Assembly: GCA_050942695.1 (NCBI GenBank)
Contig: JBMNNU010000170.1
Span: 1 to 6,980, forward strand
From: JBMNNU01 sp050942695
GTDB lineage: Bacteria > Chloroflexota > UBA6077
DNA: 6,980 bases
Direction: 5' to 3'
A program made the translations under genes and the position numbers. Shown piece by piece: positions 5,149 through 6,980 of the stretch. How positions within the stretch are numbered: the first letter of the stretch is position 1; every line of letters starts with the position of its first letter. Below the pieces are notes generated by a model that ran no database searches, was not told where the DNA came from, and saw only the letters and a program-made list of their open reading frames with translations.

Positions 5149-6867
5149 ATGAAACAGGATACCGTTTGGAATATTACGAAGACGGAGGCCGTGGCGCCCG
5201 ACGGGATGGTAACATCCATGCATCCCTTGGCGTCGGCAGCCGGACTCGAGATGCTGAAAGCGGGCGGGAACGCTGTGGACGCCGCTGTAGCGACAGCCTT
5301 CGCATCGGGCGTAGTGGAGCCGTTCATGAGCGGGTTGGGCGGCGTTGCCTGCCTGGTGTTCTACCGGGCCTCCGACGGCACCACCACCGTTGTAGACGGT
5401 AGCGGGGTGGCCCCGGCGGCAGCCAGGGAGGATATGTACGAGTTGGCCGACGTTACTCAGCGGGCGGGGCTATACGGCTGGCGCGCCACCAAGGGGGACG
5501 CCCAGAATCTGGGCTACCGGGCGATAGCCGTTCCCGGCATGCCTGCGGCGCTGCTGATGGCGCTGGAGAAGTTCGGCAAGCTGGACAGAAAGCAGGTGCT
5601 GGAGCCGGCAATCCGGTTGGCTGAGGATGGGTTCGACCTGGACTGGTACGTGGCATCGATGATCGCTTTCAGGAGCCCTGAGCTGCAGCGCTTCCCCGAA
5701 TCGGCCCGAACCTTCTTCAAGCCGAACGGCGCCCCCTGGAAGCCGGCGGTAGGCACCGAGGCGGCCGAGCGCTTCCGCCAGCCCGAGTTGGCCCAAACGC
5801 TCCGGCTGCTGGCCGAGCAGGGTGCGGCCGCCTTCTACGAGGGGGAGATAGCCGAGCGGATCGTCCGGGATATAGCGGCCCAGGGCGGCATTATCACCCG
5901 CGAAGACCTCGCCAACTACCGCCCTCTGCTGCACAACCCCGGCTTGGAGTCCAGCTACAGGGGGCTGAGGCTCGTTGGGCCTCGGCTGGCTGGCTGCCCT
6001 ACCGCATTCGAAGCGCTCAACATCCTGGAGAACTTCGACCTGAAGCCGCTAGGCTTCGGGTCCGCCGCTATGTACCACCTGATCGCCGAGTCGGCCCGCC
6101 GTGCCTTCCTGGACCGTTTCGCCTATCTGGCCGACCAGGATTTCGTGCCGGTGCCCTGGGAAGGGCTGCTATCCAAGGAGTACGCCAAGCAGTTGGCATC
6201 CACCATTAACCCGGCGAAGGCCACGCCCGACATCCGGCCCGGCGATCCCTGGCCGTTCCAGCCGGGCGGTCGACCCTCCACTGTAAAGGGGAGCTTCGCC
6301 GGCCAGGAGAGCACCACCCACATGACGGCGATCGACAAAGATCGAAACATGGTTGCCCTGACCTCGACGCTGCTCTCAGACTTCGGGTCCAAGGTGGTGA
6401 TCCCAGGCACCGGCATCCTGATGAACAACGGCATGGCCTGGTTCAACCCGGAGCCAGGATTCGCCAACTCCATCGCGCCGAACAAACGCTGCTTCTGGGC
6501 TGTTACCCCCACCCTGGTTTTCCGGGATGGCCGGCCCCTCATGGCGTTGGGGTCTGCGGGCGGGCGACGGCTGATTACCTCGGTGATGCAGACACTGGTG
6601 GGCATAGCCGACTTCGGGCTGGGGGTCCAGGATGCGGTCAGCTATCCACGGGTGCACTGCGAGGGACCCGCGACCCTGGCCGAGGTGCGCATCGGCCAGG
6701 CGGCGATAGACGATCTGAAAAAGATGGGCCACCTGCTGGAGCTGTGGGAGGAGGGATACGCCGCCTCCAGCTTCGGCCGGCCAAACGGGATACTGATCGA
6801 CCACGCGAACGGACTGCTTCGCGGCGGGGTCAACCAGTTCAAGCCCGCCTGGGCTTACGGGCTGTAA
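5149..6867 (+). CDS. Gamma-glutamyltransferase-family Ntn hydrolase with an altered substrate pocket
   Basis: The 572-residue protein aligns with gamma-glutamyltransferase along its length. The autoproteolysis site and N-terminal nucleophile is Thr389 in TTHMTAIDKDRN, which would split it into a large chain of 388 and a small chain of 184 residues, close to the family norm. The oxyanion glycines are kept in GSAGGRR (Gly471, Gly472), as is Thr407 (E. coli T409). The gamma-glutamyl contacts of E. coli GGT are not: R114 is Ser85, N411 is Leu409, Q430 is Gly428, D433 is Trp431, and S462/S463 are Trp450/Ala451. The lid loop before APNKR is missing, as in some Bacillus enzymes. No signal peptide is visible, so it is probably cytoplasmic, unlike classical periplasmic or secreted GGT. 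It is likely an amide hydrolase or acylase of the YwrD-like branch with unknown substrate. The start at 5149 is chosen because GGAG lies at 5136-5139 with a 9-nt spacer; the in-frame ATG at 5134 adds five residues but lacks a ribosome binding site. Confidence 0.87.
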   Translation: MKQDTVWNITKTEAVAPDGMVTSMHPLASAAGLEMLKAGGNAVDAAVATAFASGVVEPFMSGLGGVACLVFYRASDGTTTVVDGSGVAPAAAREDMYELADVTQRAGLYGWRATKGDAQNLGYRAIAVPGMPAALLMALEKFGKLDRKQVLEPAIRLAEDGFDLDWYVASMIAFRSPELQRFPESARTFFKPNGAPWKPAVGTEAAERFRQPELAQTLRLLAEQGAAAFYEGEIAERIVRDIAAQGGIITREDLANYRPLLHNPGLESSYRGLRLVGPRLAGCPTAFEALNILENFDLKPLGFGSAAMYHLIAESARRAFLDRFAYLADQDFVPVPWEGLLSKEYAKQLASTINPAKATPDIRPGDPWPFQPGGRPSTVKGSFAGQESTTHMTAIDKDRNMVALTSTLLSDFGSKVVIPGTGILMNNGMAWFNPEPGFANSIAPNKRCFWAVTPTLVFRDGRPLMALGSAGGRRLITSVMQTLVGIADFGLGVQDAVSYPRVHCEGPATLAEVRIGQAAIDDLKKMGHLLELWEEGYAASSFGRPNGILIDHANGLLRGGVNQFKPAWAYGL

Positions 6868-6873
6868 GAATAA

Positions 6874-6891
6874 GAAATAAAGGAAATAAAG
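6874..6891 (+). repeat. Short tandem repeat, GAAATAAAG x2
   Basis: The 9-bp unit GAAATAAAG occurs twice in direct succession, beginning 6 bp after the stop of the GGT-like gene, and is preceded by the related GAATAA. It is A-rich compared with the surrounding sequence. No function is apparent. Confidence 0.7.
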
Positions 6892-6909
6892 GGACACCAT
6901 ACTAAAAAA

Positions 6910-6956
6910 CGTAGGGGCCGCAACGCTGTGCTCGCTCGCGTCACACAGCCCCTACG
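6910..6956. repeat. Palindromic hairpin downstream of the GGT-like gene (possible terminator)
   Basis: CGTAGGGGC (6910-6918) and GCCCCTACG (6948-6956) are perfect 9-bp inverted arms around a 29-nt GC-rich loop. GCTGTG (6925-6930) can alternatively pair with CACAGC (6944-6949). An A6 run precedes the hairpin (6904-6909), so on the - strand the stem is followed directly by six T and would end transcription entering from the right. On the + strand the T-rich stretch follows only about 12 nt later. It may be a dispersed repeat doing double duty. Confidence 0.55.
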
Positions 6957-6980
6957 ATGCTGTGTGCGTTTATTTAGTCA

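Noticed and set aside
5470..5934. 154-codon frame antisense to the GGT-like gene (also 6123-6605 and 6376-6900)
   Set aside because: These lie inside a continuous 572-residue frame with conserved catalytic motifs and have no independent support.

Overview
The window is moderately GC-rich bacterial chromosome with four well-supported complete or near-complete genes, the tail of a fifth, and two long non-coding stretches rich in repeats. The host cannot be named with confidence. An S16 (Lon-type) protease domain of the style usual in archaea, carried on a lipoprotein, together with GC-rich dispersed palindromes, would fit an uncultured Chloroflexota-like bacterium, but this is inference only.

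Region 1 (1-1237, + strand): the last 38 codons of a four-carbon acid sugar kinase (DUF1537/OtnK-DtnK family) lie 81 bp upstream of a PdxA2-type dehydrogenase. This is the classic pair for catabolism of D-threonate or D-erythronate to dihydroxyacetone phosphate. The unit ends in a strong symmetrical hairpin that can act as a terminator in both directions.

Region 2 (1240-3354, - strand): a convergent gene encodes a 704-residue exported lipoprotein. It has a low-complexity linker, a Lon-type Ser/Lys protease domain without any ATPase, and a long C-terminal region of unknown function.

Region 3 (3355-4405): a 430-bp divergent intergenic region holds candidate promoters for both sides, a perfect 44-bp palindrome and a leader hairpin that could cover the ribosome binding site. 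It is followed by a histidine-phosphatase (phosphoglycerate-mutase-like) gene on the + strand.

Region 4 (4406-5148): about 740 bp with no credible gene. It is a mosaic of repeats: four REP-like hairpin units, two in each orientation, bracket a roughly 300-bp MITE-like fold-back element that is flanked by 12-bp direct repeats.

Region 5 (5149-6980): a gamma-glutamyltransferase-family Ntn hydrolase keeps its nucleophile and oxyanion glycines but has lost the residues that hold the gamma-glutamyl group in the E. coli enzyme. The window ends in a tandem repeat and a palindromic hairpin. I see no defence system, phage gene, transposase, tRNA, rRNA or CRISPR array. The most interesting points are the altered GGT-like active site, the exported ATPase-free Lon-like protease and the repeat structures.
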